Part shown: in pieces, positions 1 to 7,185 of the stretch
How positions within the stretch are numbered: position 1 is the first letter of the stretch
How the letters are laid out: each line of letters begins with the position of its first letter
NCBI GenBank assembly: GCA_035489715.1
Contig: DATHAP010000224.1
Location: forward strand, 1-35,961
DNA: 35,961 bases
Reading direction: 5' to 3'
DNA from: Actinomycetes bacterium
GTDB taxonomy: Bacteria > Actinomycetota > Actinomycetes > JACCUZ01
Made by a program: the position numbers and the translations under genes
The notes under the pieces: model-generated
What the model was told of the DNA's origin: nothing
Databases searched by the model: none
The model's input: the letters and a program-made list of their open reading frames with translations, nothing else

Positions 1-141
1 AACGACGCATCCTGCCGGGTCGCCGCGAAGGCCGGCTACGTCCTCGAGGGCGTCATGCGCGGCGCCTGGCGAGAGCCGGACGGGACGAGGCTCGACGACC
101 ACCTGCACGCCCGGCTGACCATCGACCCGTACCCGGCCTAG
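1..141 (+). CDS. GNAT-family N-acetyltransferase, C-terminal fragment
   Basis: The reading frame is open from the left edge and ends at TAG 139-141, giving the last 46 residues of a protein. It begins N-D-A-S-C-R-V-A-A-K-A-G-Y and continues with L-E-G-V-M-R-G-A-W-R. This is the typical C-terminal signature of RimJ/RimL-type GNAT acetyltransferases (an N-x-A-S-x-x-V-A-x-K-x-G-F/Y core followed by E-G and R). Such enzymes transfer acetyl from acetyl-CoA to an amine, often a protein N-terminus or a small molecule; the substrate cannot be read from the fragment. It is cut by the window edge and shows no sign of being a pseudogene. Its stop shares the bases CTAG with the stop of the convergent gene. 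Confidence 0.75.
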   Translation, partial: NDASCRVAAKAGYVLEGVMRGAWREPDGTRLDDHLHARLTIDPYPA

Positions 142-3100
142 CGAACCCACATCTGGTCGAAGAGGGGTCCGAGCAGGGCGCTCGACCGGTAGTTGCCCAC
201 GCGCTGCGACACCAGCCAGTGCTGCTCCCCGTAGCTCAGAGGGACGGCCACGGCGTCCTCGTCCAGCCTGGTGAAGACGCGCCGCCACATGCGGTCAGCG
301 AGACCTGGATCTTCGTCCTGCGCAGCCTTGGCCGACGCTGCCAGACGATCGAGCTCTTCGTTGCAGTATTGGCCTGGTGATGTCATGCAGGAGAAGAGAT
401 ACTCGTAGAACGTGCTGGCGCCCACGTAGTCCGGGAACCACCCGTTGGGCGCGACGTTCTTGTGGGTTTCAGGCTCGTACACACCTGTCCAGAACGCGGC
501 GTTGCCGTTGAGGTGCAACCTCGGGTCGTAGCCCAGCCGCCGAAGTATTCGAGAGAGGTACCTGCCCTCTTCTGCTACATCTTTCCACCACCACACGTCG
601 ACCCGTTGGCCAGCGGTGCCCGACCGCTGCACCAGCATCCTGGCTCGGGCGAAGTCGGGCCCGTGCCACTCACCTGTGGAGGCCTCGGGGTTGCTGCTGT
701 AGCGGCACGTCGGCTGGTATCCCGGGAAGCTCGGGGGCAGCACCTGGCACGCCGCATCCCCACGAGTCTTGTAGGGACCGTTGAACTGGCTCTTGTCTAT
801 CGCGAAGGCGAGCGCCCGGCGGGCGCTGCGGCTGTCGAAGGGCGGCTCATGGGTGTTGAGCTGCAAGTACCAGATGAAGGCGAACTGGCTGCGGTGGACG
901 AGGTCCGGGTGGTCGAGCTGCAGCTGACGCAGCCGTGCATCCGGCATCCCGCCCAACCACACGGCGTCGACGTCACCGGTCAGCGCCGACCGGAGCCGTT
1001 CATCCGGTTTCATCGCCGAAAGCGCGATCCGGTCGGGGTAGCCAGGGGGCCGAGCTTGGGTCGACCAGGGGCGGTAGTACCGGTTGCGCACGAGGACCAG
1101 CTGCGTATCCGGCGTGAAGGAGGCGACAGCGTACGGCCCGGTGCCCGGGAGGGGGTCCTTTGCCGAGACCGGGCCAGTCGGTGACCCTGATGGCGCGGGG
1201 GTTGCCGGGCTGAGCGCCAGCTTGCCCAGGAAGTCCGGGTCCGAGGCGCGCAAGTGGAACGACACCGAATGAGCACCGGTGGTGATTCCGTCGGACAGGT
1301 CGCACGGGCGGTTTCGCCACCCGGCTTTGAGCCTCGTCCAGCACTCCTGCGCACCATTGATGGCGAAATAGAGGTGGGCCGCGCCGGTCCCCTTCACCGC
1401 ATCCGCCATGAGTGCCCTGGCGATGCCGCGGCGGAAGTCTGCCGGTCGAAGGAGGCGCCCGTCCGAGTAGCGGATGCCCCGGCGGACGGTGAACGTATAG
1501 GTGCGCCCACTGTTGGTGGGCTCGGGCATCGACTCGGCGAGATCTGGAACCAGGTCGTACCCGTCGGCGCCGTCCGCCTTGCGCAGGGTCACCAACCCGT
1601 CGTAGAGGAGCGGCATGAGGGTCGGCGGCGTGGTGCCCAGCGCCGGGTCCGACACCGGGCTCCCGCGAACGCCCTTCCCCGGGGACAGCGCCACTCTGAG
1701 AGTCCCACCGATGTGCGACGCGTCGGCGAACGGCGCAGTGGCCACCCATAGCCGGTCGTCCGCAATGGTGATGCCCTGCGGCGAGGCACCCAGCGGCACT
1801 GTCCCGTCGACCGCGTTCCGTCTCGGGTCGACACGCACCACAGCCCCACGGGCAGGCACGCTCACCCACACCGACCCGGCCGCTGCGGCCACCGCCACGG
1901 GCGCCTCGCCGACGGGGACGGTGGCAACGGTCCTCATCGTCCTGCTGTCGATGTGCGACACCGACTGCTCGAGGCCGTTGGCCACCCAGATGCCCCGATC
2001 GACAGTGACCAGGGCCGTAGGGCCCGAACCGACGCGGATTAGGGCAGTGACCTGCATAGTGCGGGCATCGACGGCTGTCACCGTGCCATCGCCGCCGTTC
2101 GCCACCCAGACCTTCCCGTGGCTGACTGCGACGGCCCTCGGTTGCCGGCCCACCGATATCTGACCGGTCACGTTCCCGGTGCGAAGGTCGATGCGGACCA
2201 GCGAGCCGTCCATCTTGGAGACGACCCACAGGGCGCCGGCCCCCACCGCGAGCGCCACCGGCTGGTTCCCGACGTCCGTGCGGGACGCCTCCTCATCGAC
2301 CTTCAGGCTGAATCGTCGTACGAACCGGTCGGATCCGTTGACGGTCCACAGGTCGCTTCTGGTCGCGACGACGGCGATCGGAGAGTCGGTCGATCTGATC
2401 CGACGGACGCGGTCTGAGCCGAGATCCATCCGCGCCAGCGAGCCGCCGTTTGCGTGCGTCACCCAGACGCCACCTGGCACGGCAGCCAGGCTCTCGGGCG
2501 AGTCCCCGGCGTCCACCGCCTCGACCACCTTGGCGGAGTCCGGGTCGATGACCGCGACCGCGCCGGGGGGAACCTCGACCGGGTCCTCGTCGAGCTGCAG
2601 CTGCACGCCTGCGGCCAGGCCGGCCAGGACGACCGCCAGGACCGACAACCCGACAACCCAGGCCACGGAGGGTCGCCGGCGGCCGCGGCCGGTCACTGCG
2701 ATCGCGGCTCGGAAGCGGTGGAGCTGGTCGGAGTCGAAGCTCCCGTCCCGGACCAGGACCACCCCCGTCGGTCGGGCCACCCCTTTGAGCCGGTGAGAAC
2801 CCTTGTCGACGTAGGCCACGCCATCGAGTGGTCCGGCGAGGTGCACCAGCTCAGCGCTGGACAGCACCTCGCCCGCTCCAGCCCGCGCGCAGAGGCGAGC
2901 TGCGACGTTCAGAGCCGCCGCCGACCGGTTCGCGCCTTCGTCCGCCGGCTCACCGATGTCGAGCCCGACCCCTACCGGCAGCGGATCTCTGGGATCTCCG
3001 AGCGTCCTCGTGATGCAGCTCGCCTGCAGCCCGACCGCCGCGCGGACGGCGTCGCGCGGCGAAGCGAACTCGGCCAGCACCTGGTCACCCCACGTGCCTC

Positions 3101-3332
3101 GCACCGAGCCGCTGTGGGCGTCCGCGATGCCCGCGGCGATCGACACGAAGGTGTCGGCCAGGTGTGCGGCCGCTTGGGCGCCGTAGCGGTCGGTGTACGC
3201 CGTGAACCCGCGGATGTCGGCGAAGAGGAAGGCCACCAGGGGGTGTCGGGCGTGGTCGTTCCCGACAAGAGCAGGACGCTGCGCGGGCACCTGCCGCACA
3301 CCCTCGTCGGCAGGCTGCTGCGGCCCGTCCAC
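138..3332 (-). CDS. Receptor-like class III cyclase fused to YVTN propeller and oligopeptide-binding (SBP_bac_5) domain
   Basis: A 1064-residue protein with four parts. Residues 32-200 are a class III nucleotidyl cyclase domain: first metal Asp D39 in FLFADIRGFT, second Asp D83 in the W-G-D segment, and the transition-state Asn/Arg pair N142 and R146 in LNVAARL. About 224-246 is a single membrane helix preceded by a basic stretch (GRGRRR). About 255-535 holds seven repeats with W-V-A-N-G and P-x-A-V/L-A-V motifs, that is, a YVTN-type beta-propeller. About 541-1064 is an extracytoplasmic family 5 (peptide/nickel) solute-binding domain starting at GGTLRVAL. The topology predicts an intracellular cyclase and an outside ligand-binding half. 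The Lys that normally specifies adenine appears replaced (G79). The start is GTG; an internal GTG at residue 12 is possible. It lies 82 bp downstream of a Crp-family gene and is probably cotranscribed with it. The architecture is clear; cyclase activity and ligand are inferred. Confidence 0.85.
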   Translation of the reverse strand: MDGPQQPADEGVRQVPAQRPALVGNDHARHPLVAFLFADIRGFTAYTDRYGAQAAAHLADTFVSIAAGIADAHSGSVRGTWGDQVLAEFASPRDAVRAAVGLQASCITRTLGDPRDPLPVGVGLDIGEPADEGANRSAAALNVAARLCARAGAGEVLSSAELVHLAGPLDGVAYVDKGSHRLKGVARPTGVVLVRDGSFDSDQLHRFRAAIAVTGRGRRRPSVAWVVGLSVLAVVLAGLAAGVQLQLDEDPVEVPPGAVAVIDPDSAKVVEAVDAGDSPESLAAVPGGVWVTHANGGSLARMDLGSDRVRRIRSTDSPIAVVATRSDLWTVNGSDRFVRRFSLKVDEEASRTDVGNQPVALAVGAGALWVVSKMDGSLVRIDLRTGNVTGQISVGRQPRAVAVSHGKVWVANGGDGTVTAVDARTMQVTALIRVGSGPTALVTVDRGIWVANGLEQSVSHIDSRTMRTVATVPVGEAPVAVAAAAGSVWVSVPARGAVVRVDPRRNAVDGTVPLGASPQGITIADDRLWVATAPFADASHIGGTLRVALSPGKGVRGSPVSDPALGTTPPTLMPLLYDGLVTLRKADGADGYDLVPDLAESMPEPTNSGRTYTFTVRRGIRYSDGRLLRPADFRRGIARALMADAVKGTGAAHLYFAINGAQECWTRLKAGWRNRPCDLSDGITTGAHSVSFHLRASDPDFLGKLALSPATPAPSGSPTGPVSAKDPLPGTGPYAVASFTPDTQLVLVRNRYYRPWSTQARPPGYPDRIALSAMKPDERLRSALTGDVDAVWLGGMPDARLRQLQLDHPDLVHRSQFAFIWYLQLNTHEPPFDSRSARRALAFAIDKSQFNGPYKTRGDAACQVLPPSFPGYQPTCRYSSNPEASTGEWHGPDFARARMLVQRSGTAGQRVDVWWWKDVAEEGRYLSRILRRLGYDPRLHLNGNAAFWTGVYEPETHKNVAPNGWFPDYVGASTFYEYLFSCMTSPGQYCNEELDRLAASAKAAQDEDPGLADRMWRRVFTRLDEDAVAVPLSYGEQHWLVSQRVGNYRSSALLGPLFDQMWVR

Positions 3333-3414
3333 GCCTTCGAGAGTTGCACCTGCAGAGCGCCGTGACCAGCCCCGTTGGACGTGCGCCAGCCGGCGGGTCG
3401 AGCGGTCGGAGGTC

Positions 3415-4104
3415 TCAGCCGTCCGAGTAGAGCCGGTCCGGCCGGATCCCCACGATCCGGTGCCCCATCCGAGCGATGGAGCCGTCTGCCTCGAGGTTCA
3501 TCAACACCCGGTTCACCTGCTGGCGGGAGCCGCCGATCTGACGGGCCAGGTCGCCCTGGCTCAGATCGACCTCCACCGGCACCAGTCCGTCCGGCGGCAC
3601 TTCGCCCAGCCGCGGCGGGAGGAAGGTCGACAGGTGCTTCTCGACCCGGTGCGGCAGGTCGAGCAGTGCCGCGTCACAAGCCTGCTCGTCCAGCCGCCGC
3701 ACCAGCGCGGCCATCGACAGCAGCAACGCCTGGGTGACCGAGGGCTGCCTTCCCATCAGGTCGACCACGGCACGACGGGGGACGACGACCAGAACGGACC
3801 TCTTGCGTGCGGTCACCGTGGCGACCCGCGGGCCGTCGTCCACGAGAACGAGCTCGCCGAAGTGGTGGTTGGCCCCGAGGACGGCCAGCAGCACGTCGCG
3901 GCCATCAGCCGAGGACAAGGACACGGCGACGGAGCCCGACGCGACGACATACATGCAGTCGCCCGCGTCACCGCGCAGGAACACGATCTCGCCAGGGCCG
4001 TAGGTCCGCTCGCCACATGCCGATGCCAGCCGGTCGAGCTCCGCCTCGTCGAGGGAGCGGAACGCGGCCGACTGGCTCAGCGCGGATGACGTCGTACGGC
4101 TCAT
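3415..4104 (-). CDS. Crp/Fnr-family transcriptional regulator with conserved cyclic-nucleotide pocket
   Basis: A 229-residue regulator. Residues 10-125 form a cNMP-binding beta-roll. The phosphate-binding cassette is visible as F82-G83-E84 and R93-x-A95-T96, the Glu and Arg that contact the ribose and cyclic phosphate in Crp proteins. The dimer helix is at about 126-150. A winged helix-turn-helix lies at about 181-207 (LSQGDLARQIG then SRQQVNRVL), typical of Crp rather than iron-sulfur Fnr; there is no N-terminal cysteine cluster. The ATG start lies 12 bp after the stop of the small membrane-protein gene, and the receptor-cyclase gene follows 82 bp downstream, so the three probably form one unit. 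A near-consensus Crp box at 4496-4511 upstream suggests autoregulation. That it responds to cAMP is inferred from the pocket residues. Confidence 0.9.
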   Translation of the reverse strand: MSRTTSSALSQSAAFRSLDEAELDRLASACGERTYGPGEIVFLRGDAGDCMYVVASGSVAVSLSSADGRDVLLAVLGANHHFGELVLVDDGPRVATVTARKRSVLVVVPRRAVVDLMGRQPSVTQALLLSMAALVRRLDEQACDAALLDLPHRVEKHLSTFLPPRLGEVPPDGLVPVEVDLSQGDLARQIGGSRQQVNRVLMNLEADGSIARMGHRIVGIRPDRLYSDG

Positions 4105-4116
4105 CTGAGCTCGGAT

Positions 4117-4389
4117 CTACGGGGTCACGAGACCGTGGTGGCCGGCGTGGGTGCGGTGCCACACTACGGCGACCAGGGCGACGGTGGCGATGGCCAGCAC
4201 TGCAGAGACGCTGGTGAGCAACCACGGGAAGTCGGTCCCCACGGCGGCGCTGCTGCCCTGGCCCGAGCCCCCGGGCGGGAACTCCTCGCGGATCGGGGCT
4301 GGGCCGGCGAAGGCCGCGGTGCTACCGGCAAACGTCAGGAACAGCGTTGCCGAGGCCACCTGGAGGACCCGGCGCAGGGTGTGGTTCAC
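4117..4389 (-). CDS. Small secreted/membrane-anchored protein of the Crp-cyclase unit
   Basis: A 90-residue protein I do not recognise. It has a signal peptide (basic MNHTLRR, hydrophobic 9-22, likely cleavage after A-F-A at 28), a Pro/Gly/Ser-rich stretch (29-52), a membrane helix at about 55-77, and a short cytoplasmic tail with four histidines (78, 81, 84, 85). After cleavage it would have the N-terminus outside and the tail inside. The start is GTG with a good Shine-Dalgarno (AGGAGA, complement of 4395-4400) six bases upstream. It is the first gene of the unit, 12 bp before the Crp-family gene. A role as accessory to the receptor cyclase or as a target of the regulator is inference from position only. 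Confidence 0.7.
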   Translation of the reverse strand: MNHTLRRVLQVASATLFLTFAGSTAAFAGPAPIREEFPPGGSGQGSSAAVGTDFPWLLTSVSAVLAIATVALVAVVWHRTHAGHHGLVTP

Positions 4390-4495
4390 GGTGATCTCCT
4401 AGCTCGTGTTCGCGGCGGGATTGCCGCTGGTCCTGAGCCTGCGCGGCCGCCGCCGCGGACGGTGTCACGCCCGAGACAGGCGGCTGCGCTCGCCG

Positions 4496-4511
4496 TGTGA
4501 GGCGCAGCACA
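4496..4511 (-). promoter_or_regulatory. Predicted Crp-type operator upstream of the small protein/Crp/cyclase unit
   Basis: Read on the minus strand the site is TGTGC-N6-TCACA, matching nine of ten conserved positions of the Crp consensus TGTGA-N6-TCACA. On the plus strand it reads TGTGA-N6-GCACA. It lies about 107 bp upstream of the first gene of a unit that itself encodes a Crp-family protein. The region searched is only 141 bp, so a chance match this good is unlikely. Function is inferred. Confidence 0.6.
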
Positions 4512-4530
4512 GAATCGGGCGACGTGCGTG

Positions 4531-5793
4531 TCAGCCGGGCAGGGCCCTCCTGACGGCTGCGGCCAGGTCGCCGCGCTCCTCCACCACCACGTCGGCAAGC
4601 CCGAGCCACTCGGCCATCGTTCGCAGCTCGGCGGACAGCTCGACCGCGGTCTCCGGCGGGGCGGTCGGCTCGGCGAACGCCGAGCGGACCCGCAGCACGC
4701 CGGCGCCGGCTAACGCGAGCCGGTCGGCCTTGAGGTCCACCCGCGCCACCAGCCGGTCGCCGAGCAGGAACGGGAGCACGTAGTAGCCGTGCACCCGCTT
4801 GTGCTCCGGGACGTAGATCTCGATCCGGTAGTGGAAGTCGAAGAGGTGCTCGGCGCGCCACCGGAACCAGACCAGAGGGTCGAAGGGCACCAGCAGCGCC
4901 CGGGCCCCCACCGCGCGGGGCAGCCGCGCCTCGTGGTGCAGGTAGGCCGGCCGCGACCAGCCCTCGACCTCGACCGGCAGCAGCTCACCCGCGTCGACCA
5001 GCGCCGCGACCGCCGCCTTTGTGTCGTCCTGGCGCATCCGGAAGTAGTCGCGCAGGCACGGCTCCGACGCGACGCCGTGGGCCCGCGCCGCGATGCGCAC
5101 CAGCTCGAGGAACGCCTCCTCGTCCGACGGCTCCGGCGCGGCGAGCACCTCGCGAGGCAGCACCCGCTCCGGCAGCGCGTAGCGCCGCTCGAAGGACGAG
5201 GTGCGCCCCGCGGACGCGACCTCGCCGGAGTCGAAGAGGAACTCGCAGGCGCGCTTGACCTCTGACCAGTTCCACCCCCAGTGCTCCTTCGACCGCGGGA
5301 TGTCGTGCGCGAGGGCCGCCTCGACCTGGGTGGCGGTCATCGGGACCGCGCGGTCGGTGACCTCGGCGAGCACGGCCTTGACCAGGTCCGGCCGCTGCAC
5401 GGCGATCGACCTGATGCCGCCCCACGCCTCCTCGGAGCGGTGCATCCGCCAGCCCATCAGGCGCCGGGTGCTCGGGGGGATCAGGCTCGCCTCGTGCGCC
5501 CAGTACTCGACGAGGCGGCGCGGCGCCTTGTTGGTGGCCCGGTCGAGCAGGCTCCGGTCGTACGGCCCCAGGCGCGAGAACAGCGGCAGGTAGTGCGCCC
5601 GGCTGAGCACGTTGACGCTGTCGATCTGCAGCAGCCCGATCCGGTCGACCGTGCGGGTCAGGTGACGCATCCCCGGCTCGGCCGGGCGCGGGGCAGCCAG
5701 GCCCTGGGCGGCGACGGCCACCCGGCGGGCGCGGGCACGCGATAGCCGGGTCAGACGGGTCCCACGGGTCAGGTCGGGCATGGTCCGGGACAT
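4531..5793 (-). CDS. YcaQ/AlkX-family winged-helix DNA glycosylase
   Basis: About 420 residues of the HTH_42 (COG3214, YcaQ) family. These proteins have three tandem winged helices and unhook alkylated bases or interstrand crosslinks. The motif L-L-Q-I-D-S-V-N near residue 56 carries the Q-x-D catalytic signature of the E. coli YcaQ (AlkX) branch rather than the Q-x-Q of AlkZ. Family segments follow: [19 protein letters not shown], and in the C-terminal half [12 protein letters not shown] with a [12 protein letters not shown] core. Three starts are possible: GTG 5811, ATG 5793 and ATG 5781. ATG 5793 is used because it keeps the basic N-terminus; ATG 5781 is nearly as good. It is divergent from the M14-like peptidase gene with only about 50 bp between them. 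The substrate is not known from sequence. Confidence 0.85.
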   Translation of the reverse strand: MSRTMPDLTRGTRLTRLSRARARRVAVAAQGLAAPRPAEPGMRHLTRTVDRIGLLQIDSVNVLSRAHYLPLFSRLGPYDRSLLDRATNKAPRRLVEYWAHEASLIPPSTRRLMGWRMHRSEEAWGGIRSIAVQRPDLVKAVLAEVTDRAVPMTATQVEAALAHDIPRSKEHWGWNWSEVKRACEFLFDSGEVASAGRTSSFERRYALPERVLPREVLAAPEPSDEEAFLELVRIAARAHGVASEPCLRDYFRMRQDDTKAAVAALVDAGELLPVEVEGWSRPAYLHHEARLPRAVGARALLVPFDPLVWFRWRAEHLFDFHYRIEIYVPEHKRVHGYYVLPFLLGDRLVARVDLKADRLALAGAGVLRVRSAFAEPTAPPETAVELSAELRTMAEWLGLADVVVEERGDLAAAVRRALPG

Positions 5794-5843
5794 CGGCCGC
5801 GATGCTGCCACGCGGCGGTGACACCGGCTGCGAGGATCGCCGG

Positions 5844-6596
5844 ATGAGGCGTGGGCGAGGGGTGGCGAGAGCGGCAGTGGCGGGCCGGTCGGTGGTCGCG
5901 GCCTGCGTCGCCGCCTGCGTGTGGGTGCCGTCGGTGTCGGCCGCCGGTGAGGTGCACGAGCAGCGCGTCGTCGGTACGTCCGCCGGCGACCGTGAGCTCG
6001 TCGCCGCGCACCGCTGGGCCGACGGAGCGACCCGCACGATCCTGGTCATCGGCTCGATGCACGGGGACGAGCCGGCCGGGACCCGGGTCGTCCGCCGGCT
6101 GCGGTCCACCCCGGTGCCGCCAGAGGTCGACCTGTGGCTGGTGCCGACCATGAACCCGGACGGCGCAGCAGCCGGACGACGTACCAACGACCACGGCGTC
6201 GACCTCAACCGCAACTTCCCCCGGCACTGGGTCGAGGCCGGCGAGGGCACCGCCACCTGGTCGGGGCCCGCGCCGTCGAGCGAGCCAGAGACGCGCGCGG
6301 TGCAGGCGCTGCTGCGCCAGGTGCGGCCGCGCACGGTTGTGGTGCTGCACCAGCCGCTGTTCGGGGTCGACGCCTACCGGGCGAAGTCGTTGACGCTGGT
6401 GCACCGGCTGGCGCGCGAGCTCGACCTGCCGGTGCGCTCCTTCGACTGCGGCGGCGGGTGCCACGGGACGCTGACCGACTGGCACAACGCTCGGCTGCCC
6501 GGCCGAGCCGTCACCGTCGAGCTGGCCCGGACGGCGAGCGACTGGCGGGTGCGCCACTCGGCCCGCGGCCTCCTGCAGGTCGCCGCCGACCCCTGA
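5844..6596 (+). CDS. Secreted M14-family zinc carboxypeptidase (MpaA-like)
   Basis: A 250-residue exported metallopeptidase. The N-terminus (MRRGRG then hydrophobic 11-32, with V-S-A-A-G near 31-35) is a signal peptide. M14 signatures: zinc ligands H73 and E76 in S-M-H-G-D-E-P, third ligand H169 in V-V-L-H-Q, substrate-binding D-L-N-R-N-F-P at 120-126, and catalytic Glu E227 in V-T-V-E-L-A. Its size and the G-S-M-H-G-D-E-P motif resemble the murein tripeptide amidase MpaA subgroup, so a role in cutting peptidoglycan peptides is likely but not proven. ATG 5844 is chosen over ATG 5802 because it places the signal peptide at the N-terminus and has GAGG eight bases upstream. Confidence 0.85.
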   Translation: MRRGRGVARAAVAGRSVVAACVAACVWVPSVSAAGEVHEQRVVGTSAGDRELVAAHRWADGATRTILVIGSMHGDEPAGTRVVRRLRSTPVPPEVDLWLVPTMNPDGAAAGRRTNDHGVDLNRNFPRHWVEAGEGTATWSGPAPSSEPETRAVQALLRQVRPRTVVVLHQPLFGVDAYRAKSLTLVHRLARELDLPVRSFDCGGGCHGTLTDWHNARLPGRAVTVELARTASDWRVRHSARGLLQVAADP

Positions 6597-6608
6597 GCGG
6601 CAGCCGGC

Positions 6609-6628
6609 CCGGTGAGCTCTCGCACCGG
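6609..6628. terminator. Possible weak hairpin after the M14 peptidase gene
   Basis: CCGGTG (6609-6614) and CACCGG (6623-6628) form a 6-bp stem with an 8-base loop, 12 bases after the peptidase stop. There is no T-tract. It may be a weak terminator. Confidence 0.3.
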
Positions 6629-6668
6629 CGCACATGGCTTGGCGGCTCCGTACGTGCGACGACGCGGC

Positions 6669-6697
6669 TTGACTCGCGTGGCCGGGCCAAGCACGCT
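6669..6697 (+). promoter_or_regulatory. Predicted sigma-70-type promoter of the oxidoreductase-nucleotidyltransferase pair
   Basis: TTGACT at 6669-6674 and CACGCT at 6692-6697 are separated by exactly 17 bases. The downstream gene starts at 6733 with its own Shine-Dalgarno, giving a short leader. The -10 lacks the preferred first T, so the call is moderate. Confidence 0.4.
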
Positions 6698-6732
6698 GCA
6701 CGCTGACCCGGTCCGCACCACGGAGGCCCCCG

Positions 6733-7185
6733 GTGAGCAGGCTGAAGCACAGTTGGACCCAGGTCGGCAACCGGATCGGTGTATGGATGTACCGGACCCT
6801 CGACGGCCGGCTGTCCAGCGGGCGCAAGGACGTCCACGTCCTGATGCTCACCAGCCCGGGACGTCGGTCCGGAGTCTCGCGCTCGACATGCGTCCGGTAT
6901 CTCGAGACACCGGACGGATACGTCGTGTGGGGAACCGGGGCGGGCTCGCCCCGTGACCCGGACTGGTTCCGCAACCTCCGCGCCGCTCCTGCGGTCGTGG
7001 TCCAGGTGAGGGACCGGCTCGTGACGGTCACGGCCCGGGAGCTGCGCGGGAGTGAGCGCGATGCGACGTGGGAGGACGTCGTCCTCGCGCGCGCACCCGA
7101 GGTGCAGAAGTACGCGCGCCGTGCCGGCCGCACGATCCCGGTCGCCGTGCTCACGCCGGTGGTGGACGGGTCGACCACGGCGTGA
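6733..7185 (+). CDS. Nitroreductase-family deazaflavin (F420)-dependent oxidoreductase
   Basis: A 150-residue protein of the Ddn/FDOR split-barrel family. The signatures are L-T-S-P-G-R-R-S-G (residues about 40-48), then R-Y-L-E-T-P-D-G-Y-V-V-W-G-T-G-A-G-S-P, then D-W-F-R-N-L-R-A-A-P. In this family these contact coenzyme F420 and set the barrel. Relatives reduce nitroimidazoles, quinones or other activated ring systems in actinomycetes; the physiological substrate here is unknown. The start is GTG at 6733 with GGAGG at 6722-6726. Its stop overlaps the start of the next gene (GTGA at 7182-7185), so translation of the two is probably coupled. Confidence 0.85.
   Translation: MSRLKHSWTQVGNRIGVWMYRTLDGRLSSGRKDVHVLMLTSPGRRSGVSRSTCVRYLETPDGYVVWGTGAGSPRDPDWFRNLRAAPAVVVQVRDRLVTVTARELRGSERDATWEDVVLARAPEVQKYARRAGRTIPVAVLTPVVDGSTTA

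Noticed and set aside
1-141. Broken acetyltransferase pseudogene
   Set aside because: The fragment is open to the window edge with intact C-terminal motifs; it is truncated only by the window.
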